Source: Alphaproteobacteria bacterium
GTDB taxonomy: Bacteria > Pseudomonadota > Alphaproteobacteria > GCA-2731375
Direction: 5' to 3'
DNA: 64,000 nucleotides
Assembly (NCBI GenBank): GCA_021776235.1
Contig: JAJFGG010000102.1
Location: forward strand, 1 to 64,000
Each line of letters starts with the position of its first letter. The first letter of the stretch is position 1. The position numbers and the translations under genes are program-made. Of the stretch, positions 33,827 through 44,586 are shown in pieces. The notes below the pieces were generated by a model. That model did not search any database and was not told the origin of the DNA. It saw only the letters and a program-made list of their open reading frames with translations.

Positions 33827-34621
33827 CTACATATAGCCTGCGGTGCGCAGACGCTCGAAAGCGTCCTCGGCTTCGTGATCCATGGCCCGGCCGGAGCGCT
33901 CGGAAATTCTCGTGGTCTGCAGTTCGGCAATGATCTCGGGAATGGTGCCGGCCGTGCTGTCGATGGGAAAAGTGATGTCGGCATCACCTAACGAGCGGTA
34001 ACGCTTGCCGTCACGGGCAAAATACAGCGGTATGGTGGGGATATTCTCCCGCAGGGTGTAGCGCCAGATATCGATTTCCGTCCAATGCAACAAGGGATGA
34101 ATGCGCAGATGCGTGCCTGGCGGAAAGGTGGTGTTGAATTGGCCCCAGAACTCAGGGGGCTGGTCTTTGATCTCCCAGGTGCCCCGGGCGCCACGCGGTG
34201 AAAAATAGCGTTCCTTGGCCCGCGTGCCTTCCTCGTCGCGGCGAATGCCCGCAAAGATGCCTTCAAAGCCATGGGTTTCCAGCAGGGTTTTCAGGCCGGC
34301 GGTCTTGCGCGCCGCGGAACGGGCCGCGGGGGGCAGGGTTTCATCCATTTCCGCCACCGGCGGACAAGTACCGGAGAGAAAATTGAGCCCCCATTCCGTG
34401 ACATAACGGTCCCGAAACGCATACATTTCGGGAAACTTGTTCCCCGTATCGATATGCATGGCGGGAAATGGCAGATGACCGAAGAATGCCTTGCGGGCTA
34501 GCCAAAGCATGACGTTGGAATCCTTGCCCAGGGACCACAGCATGGCCAGCTTGTCTATGCGACTGAAGGCCTCGCGAAAGATATAGATGCTTTCGCTTTC
34601 CAAAACGTCGAGATGGTTCAT
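33827..34621 (-). CDS. cysD: Sulfate adenylyltransferase subunit 2
   Basis: A 264-residue PP-loop ATP pyrophosphatase, the catalytic partner of CysN. The ATP motif is SLGKDSNVML near residue 30, with MHIDTGNKFPEMYAFRD and IHPLLHWTEIDIWRY further on. It is first in a cysD-cysNC operon. The 201-bp upstream gap (34622-34822) to the divergent methyltransferase gene presumably contains its promoter, but no clear box was identified. Confidence 0.96.
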   Translation of the reverse strand: MNHLDVLESESIYIFREAFSRIDKLAMLWSLGKDSNVMLWLARKAFFGHLPFPAMHIDTGNKFPEMYAFRDRYVTEWGLNFLSGTCPPVAEMDETLPPAARSAARKTAGLKTLLETHGFEGIFAGIRRDEEGTRAKERYFSPRGARGTWEIKDQPPEFWGQFNTTFPPGTHLRIHPLLHWTEIDIWRYTLRENIPTIPLYFARDGKRYRSLGDADITFPIDSTAGTIPEIIAELQTTRISERSGRAMDHEAEDAFERLRTAGYM

Positions 34622-34822
34622 GATCTAAGCCTGTCCCCGGGGCAATTGTCTTTCGCTGCCAAAACGGCTGGATAAAGCGTCGAATAGCGCCGGATGACAA
34701 CGTCTAATCGGCTGTGAAGTCAAGCTGGAACTGACCTTGATCAGCAACCACTGACGCGTTGTCAGACTTTCGATCCATGGCTAGACTGGCCGGCAGGGCC
34801 AATTTGAAAGTAAAGTGGTTGG

Positions 34823-35389
34823 ATGCGCCTTAATCTCGGTTGCGGCTTTGACAAGAAAGCCGATTGGATAAATGTCGATAAGAGTCCGCTGTCGGAACCG
34901 GACGAGCTGGTGGACCTGGAAGCAATTCCGTGGCCCTGGCCGGATAATAGCGTCGAGGAAGTACAGATGCGCCACGTATTGGAGCATTTAGGCGCAACAT
35001 CTGATGGCTATTTGGCAATTATCAAGGAGTTATGGCGGGTTTGCCGCCCCGGCGCACTGATCCGCATCGTGGTGCCCCACCCCCGTCACGACCACTACCT
35101 GAACGATCCAACCCACGTCCGTCCGATTACCGTTCAGGGCCTGGAAATGTTTTCGCAAAAACGGAATCGGGAATGGCAGAAAAGTGGCATTCCCAACACC
35201 CCTTTGGGGCTTTATCTGGGCGTCAATTTCGAAATCGTATCATTTGATGTATTGCCCGATGAACCCTGGCGCGGCCGCCTGCAACGCGGCGAAATACAAA
35301 CCGCAGCCCTGCAGGAAGCCATGCGCATGTATGCCAACGTTATAATGGAAACCACCATAGTCATGCGGGCGCTGGACGCCGATGCTTAA
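34823..35389 (+). CDS. Class I SAM-dependent methyltransferase-like protein
   Basis: A 188-residue protein beginning with the SAM motif LNLGCG (3-8), then an acidic strand INVD, DLEAIPWPWPDNSVEEV and ELWRVCRPGALIRIVVPH, the usual methyltransferase order. Proteins with this LNLGCG start and PHPRHDHYLNDPTHVR stretch often accompany surface polysaccharide genes. The substrate is unknown. ATG at 34823 has GGTTGG upstream. Confidence 0.8.
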   Translation: MRLNLGCGFDKKADWINVDKSPLSEPDELVDLEAIPWPWPDNSVEEVQMRHVLEHLGATSDGYLAIIKELWRVCRPGALIRIVVPHPRHDHYLNDPTHVRPITVQGLEMFSQKRNREWQKSGIPNTPLGLYLGVNFEIVSFDVLPDEPWRGRLQRGEIQTAALQEAMRMYANVIMETTIVMRALDADA

Positions 35390-35613
35390 AGCTATGGCCG
35401 TGCCGCCTTTGCGGTCGCGGCAAATTGTTGGCGGCCGGTTCCGCCGTTGTTGCAACATTACCACAGTGTTCGATTATCGACACAGTCACGGCCATGAAGA
35501 CTTGCCTTTTCCCATGCTACAGTGCTCTATGATAATGAGTTGGCAGTGCTTCAACGGTCCGTGACGCGTGTTGCGATGGCCATCAAGCAAGATAGAGAGA
35601 GAAGGTAAAAGCA

Positions 35614-36732
35614 ATGAAAAGTATTCTTTACGGTACTACAGCCTTGATGGCCGTTGGCCTCATGGCTGGCACGGCGGTTGCGGCTGAGAAGATCAAGCTG
35701 GGCCTGGGCGGCTACTGGCGTGGTGCGGTTCACCTTGGTGGTGATGATTTCGCCGCCGCCGGTACAGCGAACAGTGACAACCGGGACCACGGTTTCGGGC
35801 AAGAATCGGAAATCTACTTCAGCGGCAAGACCACGTTGGACAACGGTATCAAGTTTGGCGTGATGGTGCAGCTCGAAGGTGAGACATCCGCTGACCAGAT
35901 GGATAACTCCTATATCTGGAGTGAATCTTCCTTTGGCCGTATCGAGTTTGGCGAGACCTGGGGTCCCAGCCTGTTGATGTCCTATGGTACGATCGGTGAA
36001 AAGCTTGACGGGCATGGCGACTTTGGCTCGCACACCACCCTCACGAACCCGAATGGCCTGAATATCAACTCCTATGGCGGTGGCGCAGGCATGCTTTCAA
36101 CGCCAGAGCAGAAGATGAACTACTTTACGCCGCGCATGGCCGGCTTCCAGTTGGGCGTCGGTTACATTCCGGAAAACAACCCAGGTGGCAACACCACGGG
36201 CAGTGGTATTAACAACTCCGAGAGAGACGGCCTCATCGGCAGCGAGTTGTTCGATATCGGCGCCAACTACATCGGCAAGTTCGGTGGAGTGGACGTTGCC
36301 GCATTCGGTAGCTATTTCACCTCTGAGACTGAGCCCGCACTTGCTGTTGGCTCTGTCGCCGCCGAAGATGTCGACGGCTATTCGGTCGGTGGTCAGGTTG
36401 GCTTCGCTGGCTTCCGGGTCGGTGGCAGGTACGTCAATCTTGAAGACCTCAACGGCCGCGGCAATGATGAGTACCAGTGGCGCGTCGGTGTCGAATACGG
36501 CCAGGGCCCCTGGTCGGTCGGTGCCGTATACCAGCTCGCCAACGCCGATATCGCTGGCGCGGGCAGGGATGACGAGACTGAGTATGTCTCGGTCGGTGGC
36601 GCTTACAATCTCGGACCTGGCGTCAAGCTTTTCGGTGGTGTCCAGTTGTGGGACTTCGAAGACTCTTCGGGTGCCAACACAAGCGAGGGCGACGCTGCAG
36701 TTGGTGTGTTGGGTACGAAACTCTCGTTCTAA
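35614..36732 (+). CDS. Alphaproteobacterial outer-membrane porin
   Basis: A 372-residue protein with a signal peptide (cleavage after about residue 24, AVAA/EK). The mature part is rich in alternating strands and glycine, has the FGRIEFGETWG segment typical of trimeric porins after the constriction loop, and ends in phenylalanine as outer-membrane barrels do. GAGAGAGAAGG precedes the ATG. A strong Rho-independent terminator follows at 36759. The strong initiation and termination signals suggest a highly expressed major porin; substrate preference cannot be read. Confidence 0.92.
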   Translation: MKSILYGTTALMAVGLMAGTAVAAEKIKLGLGGYWRGAVHLGGDDFAAAGTANSDNRDHGFGQESEIYFSGKTTLDNGIKFGVMVQLEGETSADQMDNSYIWSESSFGRIEFGETWGPSLLMSYGTIGEKLDGHGDFGSHTTLTNPNGLNINSYGGGAGMLSTPEQKMNYFTPRMAGFQLGVGYIPENNPGGNTTGSGINNSERDGLIGSELFDIGANYIGKFGGVDVAAFGSYFTSETEPALAVGSVAAEDVDGYSVGGQVGFAGFRVGGRYVNLEDLNGRGNDEYQWRVGVEYGQGPWSVGAVYQLANADIAGAGRDDETEYVSVGGAYNLGPGVKLFGGVQLWDFEDSSGANTSEGDAAVGVLGTKLSF

Positions 36733-36758
36733 CAAACCGACATACATCGCGTATAGGG

Positions 36759-36791
36759 ACGTGGGGCCAGTTGGCCCCACGTTCTTTTTTT
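36759..36791 (+). terminator. Rho-independent terminator of the porin gene
   Basis: A 10-bp perfect GC-rich stem (36759-36768 with 36773-36782), AGTT loop and a following TCTTTTTTT run, 26 bp after the porin stop. The remainder of the gap to 37102 (36792-37102) shows no gene; a weak CTGGCGC...GCGCCAG pair is present. Confidence 0.93.
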
Positions 36792-37102
36792 GCCTGGGGT
36801 TTGCTTTTCCCAGACGCATGCCTGGCGCAACTCAACGAGTAATAATCGCGCCAGGTTGGGGTGCCGCGGCCGACCTTATAGCGATCGCGCGATAGGAATT
36901 ATGCTACGCAACGGAAATACCCGATGCGGCAGAAATGCCCTGGAGTCGCGCGGGGCGTTAAAGGTCGTACACGACCCGCGGTTTAACTGGCCCGCGCCCA
37001 CATTGCCCGATCATTTTCAACAGGACTGGTAACCTTTTCTGGCCGGTCCTTTCGCGGACTTTGCAAGACCATACCGGTCAGGTTATGGCAGCGGTTTTGA
37101 AA

Positions 37103-38398
37103 TTAAGGCAAACGGTCGATCAGATCGGCGCGGATCTTTTGCGCGATGTCCGCCGCGCCCGCCGCGACGGCGGCCACGCAGGGAATGGGTGTCTGCAATA
37201 ACAAACGCCGGATCAGATCCTGGTCCGGTCCATCAACGATCGACGGCAAATCCTTTTTGGCCACGCCCAACGAGGCCATGCAACCGACTCGGCCGTCGGA
37301 AGTTTGCCGCAGTTTCGCCAGGCCGCAGGGCGCCTTGCAGTAATCGCTGCTAAATTGCACTTGGATCGGATGAAGATTTCCGTGCCGGCCAAGCAGTAGC
37401 TCCGATGGCGCCGAGGTGAAGACCGCCGCGCCTGGGCGTTGTTCTAGCTTGCTTAAATGGGCCGGGCCGGAATCGGCGAATACCGCATAGTCAAACCGCC
37501 GCATCACCGCCAGCAGGTCGGCCACCGAACGGGTATCTGCTATATAAACCAGATCCGGGGCGGCGGCAGCCAAGGCCGACCGCAAATATTCCGACTGGTT
37601 CTGCTGCCGGTTCAGGACAATTCGCACATCCATGCCATCCTCGCCCAGCAATCTGCTCAGGCCCAGGATCAGGGCCGGCGGCAAGGTACGAAGAGGTGAC
37701 GATGCCAGGGGCAGAATACCGACACACAGAGGCCCGTCCCTGGCCGGTATCGCCGCCACTGGCGTTTTTCCGGGCACTGTTAAGCCAAACAATTCATAGA
37801 GGGCGGCTTCCATATCTACCGGCCAGAATTCGATTTCCCGGCGCGCCGGCACGTCATTCAGGTCTATGATGGTGGCAAAACGCTTTAGCTCATCATGGGC
37901 GATCCAGGCCGGATATACCGTCAGCCCGTCCAAACCAACATAAACATCCGAGGCCGAGTCGCTGCCCAACAGTGCAACCTCTTTTGGTTCTGCCTGCGCC
38001 ATGAAAGCTTCCAGAAACAGGCGTATAGCCACATGTTCGCCGATCGCCGGCGGGGGCATGAGGAACAGCACCGAGCGGCCGCGGTACGGATACCGCCGCC
38101 ACCGCGCCACCTTCATGGGCTGGATCTTGGCATTGCCCAGTTCCCGCATCAGCCCTGATTGGCCACGCACGACTTGACGATGGAAATTGCCCGATGCGGT
38201 TACATAGGTGAGGCCCTTGCGGCCCTGCTGCGGCGGCAGGGCGGTGCTGTTGGGGGTTGGAAATTGGAAATTTGCCAGACCTGTAAATACCGGTAACGAC
38301 TTCGCCAAGTGCCCTGCCCCTCCAGCGGCGCTTGTGGCCGGCCCGATTGCGAACCGCCCGCCCGCGCAGCATGGCGTGAACCGGCAACTTTCGACCAC
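37103..38398 (-). CDS. Glycosyltransferase family 9-like (heptosyltransferase fold) protein
   Basis: A 431-codon frame. The C-terminal half has a GT-B pattern with FDYAVFADSGPAHLSKL, the nucleotide-sugar site seen in ADP-heptose:LPS heptosyltransferases. It then carries four cysteines (DYCKAPCGLAK... and GRVGCMASLG) as in some GT9 relatives. The N-terminal acceptor domain is less clear. The first codon is GTG (38398); ATG at 38149 or 38116 may be the real start, since the first 80 residues are atypical. Likely acts at the inner membrane on LPS or another glycan; the substrate is unknown. Confidence 0.65.
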   Translation of the reverse strand: MVESCRFTPCCAGGRFAIGPATSAAGGAGHLAKSLPVFTGLANFQFPTPNSTALPPQQGRKGLTYVTASGNFHRQVVRGQSGLMRELGNAKIQPMKVARWRRYPYRGRSVLFLMPPPAIGEHVAIRLFLEAFMAQAEPKEVALLGSDSASDVYVGLDGLTVYPAWIAHDELKRFATIIDLNDVPARREIEFWPVDMEAALYELFGLTVPGKTPVAAIPARDGPLCVGILPLASSPLRTLPPALILGLSRLLGEDGMDVRIVLNRQQNQSEYLRSALAAAAPDLVYIADTRSVADLLAVMRRFDYAVFADSGPAHLSKLEQRPGAAVFTSAPSELLLGRHGNLHPIQVQFSSDYCKAPCGLAKLRQTSDGRVGCMASLGVAKKDLPSIVDGPDQDLIRRLLLQTPIPCVAAVAAGAADIAQKIRADLIDRLP

Positions 38399-38625
38399 GC
38401 CATCGCCATAGCGGTTTGCTTTTTGCGAAGCAAGTTTTCTTTATCCAGACAGTGCCGAATAGGCGGGCTCTTGTATTGTCGCCCCGGCTTCGCGCGGGTC
38501 GGCCGGAGCGCCGGCGGAATTGTTTTGGGCATAGCAACGGGTCGGGCAAATCTGGCCGATGGCGGGCAGCTGCCCGGCAGCATTTTCCCATACCCGCCAT
38601 GCCCCCGCGCTAAGTGCTTGAAATA

Positions 38626-39513
38626 ATGCCGCTGATTGTTGGCGCGTTTCTTGCATTCCTATTCCACATGACCATGTCCACTTTGCAGCCAACGCGCGTC
38701 GCCCCGGTACCCGATTATCATATGCCGGGCCGGGATGAGATTGAGCCGGGAACCAATACTCTGGTTAGCGGCGGCGGGGTTGCCAGCACCGGGGCGGTTC
38801 TCCAGCCAGAGCAAGCAGTTGCGGAAAGCAATTTCTTTGGCGACGATGGTATGACCTTCGCCGATTTATTGGATGTGTTGAACCCATTGCAGCATATTCC
38901 GGTGATTGGTGATATCTATCGCGCCGCGACCGGTGATGAGATTTCTATGGGCGCGCGTTTAGCCGGCGGTACTTTGTACGGTGGTTCCTTGGGTTTCTTG
39001 AGCGCCCTGGCAAATTCGGTCGTGGAGGACGCAACTGGCAAGGACATCGGCGGCAATGTCCTGGCCCTGTTTTCCGGTGACGGCGAGACAGATAGCACCG
39101 AGCTGGCCGCCGGCGCCGCATCGGCGCCCGACAATGCACAACTGGCCAGCCACAATCCTTCCCCGGCGCCCTCGGACCAAGCCAGTGTAACCGAGGTCGC
39201 CGCAGGATATCCTTCAGCATCCAGCCCTGGCTATTACCAGGCAGGCGTGCCTTTCGCGGCCGGGTCGGAGCAGTTGGCGAAGGGCCCCCTGGCACAACCG
39301 GTGGCATTTACGGTCACCAACCAGACGGTGCCGGGCTTAAGCCCGGCTGCCTTCAACACCCTACTGAATGACTTCACTGCCATGCCCCGGGCCGGCGAGC
39401 GGCAGGGCCTGGCCGCAGGCGGCGGGACGGATCGATCTGACCAGGGCACCATTCGGGACGCCGGACTGGAAATCAACCGCCTCTTGCGCCCCCACGCGGC
39501 GGGGCAGAATTAG
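38626..39513 (+). CDS. Conserved hypothetical protein with hydrophobic N-terminus
   Basis: About 295 residues. A hydrophobic segment at the start (PLIVGAFLAFLFHMTMSTL) could be a membrane anchor. Residues about 75-150 hold a compact glycine-rich hydrophobic module (DVLNPLQHIPVIGDIYRAATGD, then AGGTLYGGSLGFLSALANSVVEDATGKDIG) that I recall from other Rhodospirillales proteins without a known role. The rest is low-complexity Ala/Gly/Ser/Pro. GTG at 38614 is an alternative start. An envelope-associated role is only inference. Confidence 0.7.
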   Translation: MPLIVGAFLAFLFHMTMSTLQPTRVAPVPDYHMPGRDEIEPGTNTLVSGGGVASTGAVLQPEQAVAESNFFGDDGMTFADLLDVLNPLQHIPVIGDIYRAATGDEISMGARLAGGTLYGGSLGFLSALANSVVEDATGKDIGGNVLALFSGDGETDSTELAAGAASAPDNAQLASHNPSPAPSDQASVTEVAAGYPSASSPGYYQAGVPFAAGSEQLAKGPLAQPVAFTVTNQTVPGLSPAAFNTLLNDFTAMPRAGERQGLAAGGGTDRSDQGTIRDAGLEINRLLRPHAAGQN

Positions 39514-39604
39514 ACCCTACATATCAATTTGCCGGTTCTTGTTCCGCACCGGACGGCGACGGTGTATACAGCAAGTCACGGTTGGTTGGTTTTGGAGTGG
39601 TTTT

Positions 39605-40165
39605 ATGACCTGGACGCCGCATCTTGGATGGATCTGGCATCGCATGGGAGCCTGCACGGTGGTGGCGGCGCTGCTGTTGGGGGCCTGCGCTGCAGCCGAT
39701 CCCGAGCAGAATTATCCCAGCAGGTCGGGCCGTCAAACGGACGCCAATCCGAGTGGAGAAAAGGATTCGTTGTTTGGATCCGACGGCTTGAATATTTTTG
39801 GCGGCCAAAAATCGGGTCCCTCGGACGGCAGCGGCGGCGGTATCGGCATCAACAGTTTTCTTTGGCGCGCCTCCCTGGATACCCTGTCTTTCATGCCGCT
39901 GAATTCGGCCGATCCGTTCGGCGGTGTGATCATCACGGATTGGTACAGCGCGCCTGACAGTCCCAATGAACGATTCAAGATGACAATCTATATTGTCGAC
40001 CGGCGTTTGCGGGCCGACGGTATCAAGGTAGCGGTTTTCAAACAGACCAAAGATGAAACCCAGCAATGGTTGAATGCCGAGATCGCCGACGATACAGCCA
40101 TACAATTAGAGAACGCCATATTGGTCCGAGCCCGGCAACTACGGTTGGATACCATACAACAATAG
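39605..40165 (+). CDS. DUF3576-type predicted lipoprotein
   Basis: A 186-residue protein with a lipoprotein signal (LLLGAC, Cys28) followed by a polar, Gly/Ser-rich linker. The conserved domain begins INSFLWRASLDTLSFMPLNSADPFGGVIITDWYS and continues with ERFKMTIYIVDRRLRADGIKV, which I recognise as the DUF3576 family of alphaproteobacteria. Upstream codons remain open to 39368, overlapping the previous gene, but ATG at 39605 with GGAG ahead gives the proper signal sequence. It lies upstream of leuS-lptE-holA, as in related genomes, so an envelope role is plausible. Confidence 0.85.
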   Translation: MTWTPHLGWIWHRMGACTVVAALLLGACAAADPEQNYPSRSGRQTDANPSGEKDSLFGSDGLNIFGGQKSGPSDGSGGGIGINSFLWRASLDTLSFMPLNSADPFGGVIITDWYSAPDSPNERFKMTIYIVDRRLRADGIKVAVFKQTKDETQQWLNAEIADDTAIQLENAILVRARQLRLDTIQQ

Positions 40166-40349
40166 GGTAAGGACCCCAGCTTCACTTATAGTTGTTTTTG
40201 CCGGTTTATCTCTGGATCACTTGACCTATTGTCAGGCGCTGCCGTTTTTGCGAAAACATGAATAGACGGACCGGGAAACGCCTGATGGTGCGGTATTGAT
40301 GCATATGATTGGCTCCTCCCCTATTGGAGCGGCCAGGGAGAAAAAGTCC

Positions 40350-42932
40350 ATGGCGCGTTACAATGCCAAAACCACCGAGGCGAAGTGGCAGGCGGCCTGG
40401 AAGGCAGCCAGAACTTTCGAGGCGGTGGAAGACCCGGATAAGCCGAAATACTATGTCTTGGAGATGTTTCCCTATCCCTCGGGACGCATCCACATGGGTC
40501 ACGTGCGCAATTACGCCATGGGCGACGTGGTGGCACGGTATAAACGGGCCCGTGGCTTCAACGTCCTGCATCCCATGGGTTGGGATGCCTTCGGATTGCC
40601 GGCGGAAAACGCGGCCTTGGAAAAACAGATCCACCCCGCCAAATGGACCTACGAAAATATCGCCAACATGCGCAGCCAATTGCAGGCCATGGGGCTCTCC
40701 CTGGATTGGTCGCGGGAATTCGCCACCTGCGATGTGGAATATTACCGTCATCAGCAAAAGTTGTTTCTCGATTTGTTGGACAGTGATATGGCCTATCGTC
40801 GCGAGTCCTGGGTCAATTGGGACCCTGCGGAACAGACGGTTCTGGCCAATGAACAGGTGATCGATGGCCGCGGCTGGCGCTCGGGCGAGCCGGTGGAACG
40901 GCGGCAATTATGGCAGTGGTTTTTCCGCATTACCGCTTTCGAGGATGAATTGCTTGATGCCCTCGGCGACCTGGAGCGTTGGCCTGACAAAGTCCGCCTG
41001 ATGCAGGCCAATTGGATTGGTCGGTCGGAAGGGGCCAGGTTACGTTTCGCCGTCAAGCATCAGGATCTGGAGATCGAGGTTTTTACCACCCGTCCGGATA
41101 CTATTTTTGGGGCGTCGTTCCTGGCCCTGTCGCCGGACCATCCCGAAACTGCCGCGCTGGCCGCGGATAATCCGGAGATCGCAGCTTTCGTCACCGAATG
41201 CCGGCGCCAGGGCACCTCGGAAGAGGCAGTGGAAAAGGCCGAAAAGCTCGGTTTTGATACGGGCTTGCGGGCCCGGCATCCGTTTTCAGATGATGTCGAA
41301 TTACCGGTCTATATCGCAAATTTCGTTTTGATCGGCTATGGCACGGGCGCCATATTCGGCTGCCCGGCCCACGATCAACGGGATTTGGATTTTGCCCGTA
41401 AGTATGGTTTGGCCGTGCAGCCGGTTGTGGTTCCCAAAGGCACAGAGGCCTCTGAATTTGCAGTGGGTACAGAGGCCTATACGGGGCCTGGATTGCTGGC
41501 AAATTCCGAATTCCTGGACGGCATGAGCATGGAAGATGCCATGGGGGAAGTGGCGCGGCGGGCCGAAGAGGGTAATTTCGGGACCCAGGAGGTCATGTAT
41601 CGCCTGCGCGACTGGGGTGTGTCCCGGCAACGTTATTGGGGTTGCCCAATTCCGGTGGTCCATTGCGATGATTGCGGTGTGGTTCCCGTGCACGAGGCTG
41701 ACCTACCCATTACGCTGCCCGATGACGTGACCTTTGATCGTCCCGGCAATCCCCTGGACCGCCATCCCACCTGGGGTGCAACGGACTGTCCGGTCTGTGG
41801 CAAGTCGGCCCGGCGGGAAACCGATACTTTCGACACCTTTGTGGATTCGTCCTGGTATTTTGCCCGCTTTTGCAGCCCCCACGCGGACCGGCCCCTGGAC
41901 AAAGCGGCGGTGGACTACTGGTTGCCGGTCGATCAATACATCGGCGGTGTCGAACATGCCATTTTGCATCTGCTCTATGCCCGATTTTACACCCGCGCCA
42001 TCCAAAAATGCGGCCATTTGGCGGTCAGTGAACCATTTGCCGGGCTGTTTACCCAAGGTATGGTCTGTCACGAGACCTATCGCGACGATGATGGCAACTG
42101 GCTGGAACCGACCGAAGTGAGCCGGAATGACACCGGGCAGCTAGTCCGTATGGACAATAGTGCTGCCGTGACCACCGGGCGCTCCGAAAAGATGTCCAAG
42201 TCCCGCAAGAATGTCATAGATCCGGAGGATATTATTGAGCGCTATGGCGCCGACACGGCCCGCTGGTTCATGCTATCCGATAGTCCTCCGGAACGTGATT
42301 TGGAATGGACCGACGGTGGTATTGAGGGCGCCTGGCGCTTTACCGGTAGAATCTGGCGTATTATCGAGGAAGCGGCCGTAGAGTTGCCGCCGCCTGGACT
42401 GGCAATGCCGGACCATTTCGGCGATCGGGCCCTGGCGCTGCGCCGCATCACCCATCAGGCTATTGCGGCCGTGACCGATGGCATTGAGCGTTTCCAGTTC
42501 AATGTCTCTGTGGCCCGTCTTTATGAAATTGCCAATGCATTGGGATCCCTGGAGGCTGAAGATCAGTCGGGCAAGGACGCGGCGGGCGAAGGCTGGGCCC
42601 GGCGTGAAGCTATTGAAAGCCTCGTGGTCATGATTGGACCAATGATGCCACACCTCGCGGAAGAGGCTTGGCAGGCCTTGGGCCGGTCTGGCTTGTTGGC
42701 GGATGCGCCATGGCCCACTGTCGATGCCAGCCTGCTGGTCGAAGACATCGTTACAATCGCGGTGCAGCTAAATGGTAAAATTCGCGCGACATTAGAAATT
42801 GAACGGGACCAGGCTGAAGGCGATGTGCGGGATGCGGCCCTGGCGTTGGATAAAGTCAAGGCGGCGGTGGCGGATAAGACCGTGCGCCGGGTCATCGTCG
42901 TGCCCAACCGTATCGTCAATGTTGTCATCTAG
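40350..42932 (+). CDS. leuS: Leucyl-tRNA synthetase
   Basis: An 860-residue class I aminoacyl-tRNA synthetase charging tRNA-Leu. The HIGH-type motif is HMGH (48-51, in [15 protein letters not shown]), the KMSKS motif lies near residue 615, and a CP1 editing domain with the threonine-rich TTRPDTIFG and DQRDLDFA regions lies between. ATG at 40350 with GGGAG upstream is preferred to the first in-frame ATG at 40296. It overlaps lptE by 14 bp and heads a leuS-lptE-holA operon. Confidence 0.97.
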   Translation: MARYNAKTTEAKWQAAWKAARTFEAVEDPDKPKYYVLEMFPYPSGRIHMGHVRNYAMGDVVARYKRARGFNVLHPMGWDAFGLPAENAALEKQIHPAKWTYENIANMRSQLQAMGLSLDWSREFATCDVEYYRHQQKLFLDLLDSDMAYRRESWVNWDPAEQTVLANEQVIDGRGWRSGEPVERRQLWQWFFRITAFEDELLDALGDLERWPDKVRLMQANWIGRSEGARLRFAVKHQDLEIEVFTTRPDTIFGASFLALSPDHPETAALAADNPEIAAFVTECRRQGTSEEAVEKAEKLGFDTGLRARHPFSDDVELPVYIANFVLIGYGTGAIFGCPAHDQRDLDFARKYGLAVQPVVVPKGTEASEFAVGTEAYTGPGLLANSEFLDGMSMEDAMGEVARRAEEGNFGTQEVMYRLRDWGVSRQRYWGCPIPVVHCDDCGVVPVHEADLPITLPDDVTFDRPGNPLDRHPTWGATDCPVCGKSARRETDTFDTFVDSSWYFARFCSPHADRPLDKAAVDYWLPVDQYIGGVEHAILHLLYARFYTRAIQKCGHLAVSEPFAGLFTQGMVCHETYRDDDGNWLEPTEVSRNDTGQLVRMDNSAAVTTGRSEKMSKSRKNVIDPEDIIERYGADTARWFMLSDSPPERDLEWTDGGIEGAWRFTGRIWRIIEEAAVELPPPGLAMPDHFGDRALALRRITHQAIAAVTDGIERFQFNVSVARLYEIANALGSLEAEDQSGKDAAGEGWARREAIESLVVMIGPMMPHLAEEAWQALGRSGLLADAPWPTVDASLLVEDIVTIAVQLNGKIRATLEIERDQAEGDVRDAALALDKVKAAVADKTVRRVIVVPNRIVNVVI

Positions 42933-43476
42933 TTGGCACTTTAAGCCTTATTTGGCACACGTACTTGTATGCGGCGCCTTGGTCGGTGTTTTGGCGGGGT
43001 GTGGATTTCAGCCGCTGTATGGTCATAGTGCAAAAACCAAAAACAATACAACCTTATATGCGGGCGATGTCATTAGTGACATGGCCTATGTGCAGGTTGA
43101 CCCCATTGCAGAGCGTGTCGGGCAATTGGTGCGCAACCAGTTGCTGGACCTGCTGCATCCGGGCGGGATGAGCGAGAAGCCCGTCTTCCGCCTGGTTGTT
43201 TCGCTGAAAGAGACCGTGGAGGGCCTGGCAATTCAGCAGGATGACAGTACAACGCGATACAATTTGCGTCTGGTTGCGCGTTTTCGGCTGACCGATAACC
43301 GCGATGGCGCCGAAGCGCTAAAGGCCACCACGAGGGCCATTGCCGCCTATAACGTGGTGCAGTCCGACTACGCCAATCTGATCAGTCATAAGGATGCCCG
43401 TAAGCGCGCCGCCCACAGTGTGGCCGAAGGCATTCAAAGTCGAATAGCGGTTTATTTCTCCCGGCGACGCGGTTAG
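42919..43476 (+). CDS. lptE: LPS-assembly lipoprotein LptE
   Basis: A 185-residue outer-membrane lipoprotein that plugs the LptD channel and helps insert LPS. The signal peptide ends in the lipobox LAGC (Cys28) followed by GFQPLYG, characteristic of LptE. ATG at 42919 lies inside the leuS end in another frame; the frame is open further upstream, but that part has no signal peptide. It sits between leuS and holA, the usual place in alphaproteobacteria. Confidence 0.92.
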   Translation: MLSSSWHFKPYLAHVLVCGALVGVLAGCGFQPLYGHSAKTKNNTTLYAGDVISDMAYVQVDPIAERVGQLVRNQLLDLLHPGGMSEKPVFRLVVSLKETVEGLAIQQDDSTTRYNLRLVARFRLTDNRDGAEALKATTRAIAAYNVVQSDYANLISHKDARKRAAHSVAEGIQSRIAVYFSRRRG

Positions 43477-43493
43477 AGGTTTGAAGAAACGCC

Positions 43494-44546
43494 ATGGTCA
43501 AGCTCGCTAACCGTGCTATCGATGGGTTCCTGGATGCGCCCGGAGATGGAATTGTTGCCGTCCTGTTGTACGGTGAAGACAATGGCCTGGTGCGCGAGCG
43601 CGCGGCCCGCCTGGCCGCCGCTGTTGTTGACGACGTCAACGATCCCTTTCGGGTCTTCGAAGTGAACGCCGCCATGCTCAAGGAAGAGCCGACCCGTCTA
43701 TTCGACGAAATGGCCGCGCTTTCCCTGACCGGAGGCCGGCGTCTGGTTCGTCTGGGCCGGGCCGGCAATGGTAATAGTGCCACGATTGAAGCCATTTTGG
43801 ATGCCAGTGCAATTTCGGCGGAGGACAGTTTACTACTGGTCGAGGCGGGCACGTTGGCACCACGGGATAGTCTGCGAAAACTGTTCGAAACGAACGACCG
43901 CGCTGCAGCGATTCCTTGCTATCTGGATGACGGTCGGTCGTTGGAGATGTTGGTCGCAGAGAGCCTGGGCAAGTATGGATTGCAGGTGGAACCTTCTGCA
44001 ATGGCCTATTTGTGCGATAATTTGGGCACTGATCGCCAAATCACCCGGTCAGAACTGGAAAAACTGGCCCTGTACAAAGGTCGGAACGGCGGTGCAGTCA
44101 GCCTTGACGACGCCGAAGCCAATGTGGGAGATGGCGCCCCCATGGCGCGGGATGATGTCGCCCTGGCAACCGCCAGCGGCGACCAGACAGGCCTGGACCG
44201 GGCCCTAATGAAATGCCGCATTGCCGGCGAATCGCCCATCGCCGTTCTACGGGCTGTAATTCGTCACCTGCAACGGCTGCATCTGCTATCTCTTAAGGCA
44301 GCCAACGGCACCGATATTGGTCATCTGATAAAATCGCACCGGCCACCCATTTTTTTCAAGCATCAGCCGCAAGTGCAAAGACAGTTGCAGAATTGGCGGC
44401 CACAACGGCTGGCCCAAGCCCTGAACATTCTGACCGAGGCCGAACTGGACTGTAAAACAACCGGTCTTCCCGCAGATGCGATATGTGGCCGGGCCTTGAT
44501 CCGCATCGCCAATGCGGCCCGGCCACATACCGGCCGGTCGGCCTGA
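43494..44546 (+). CDS. holA: DNA polymerase III subunit delta
   Basis: A 350-residue clamp-loader subunit that opens the beta sliding clamp. VLLYGEDNGLVRERAARLA near residue 23 is the degenerate AAA+ start typical of HolA, and the remainder has the helical lid and collar pattern (NLGTDRQITRSELEKLALY). It is 17 bp after lptE in the same operon and converges on parB. Confidence 0.93.
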   Translation: MVKLANRAIDGFLDAPGDGIVAVLLYGEDNGLVRERAARLAAAVVDDVNDPFRVFEVNAAMLKEEPTRLFDEMAALSLTGGRRLVRLGRAGNGNSATIEAILDASAISAEDSLLLVEAGTLAPRDSLRKLFETNDRAAAIPCYLDDGRSLEMLVAESLGKYGLQVEPSAMAYLCDNLGTDRQITRSELEKLALYKGRNGGAVSLDDAEANVGDGAPMARDDVALATASGDQTGLDRALMKCRIAGESPIAVLRAVIRHLQRLHLLSLKAANGTDIGHLIKSHRPPIFFKHQPQVQRQLQNWRPQRLAQALNILTEAELDCKTTGLPADAICGRALIRIANAARPHTGRSA

Positions 44547-44548
44547 TT

Positions 44549-44563
44549 CGGCCCATAGGGCCG
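44549..44563. terminator. Weak hairpin between holA and parB
   Basis: A CGGCCC-ATA-GGGCCG stem sits between the convergent holA and parB genes. It is short and has no T-run, so terminator function is only suggested by position. Confidence 0.35.
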
Positions 44564-44586
44564 GTGCAAACAGATATCGACCGTTC

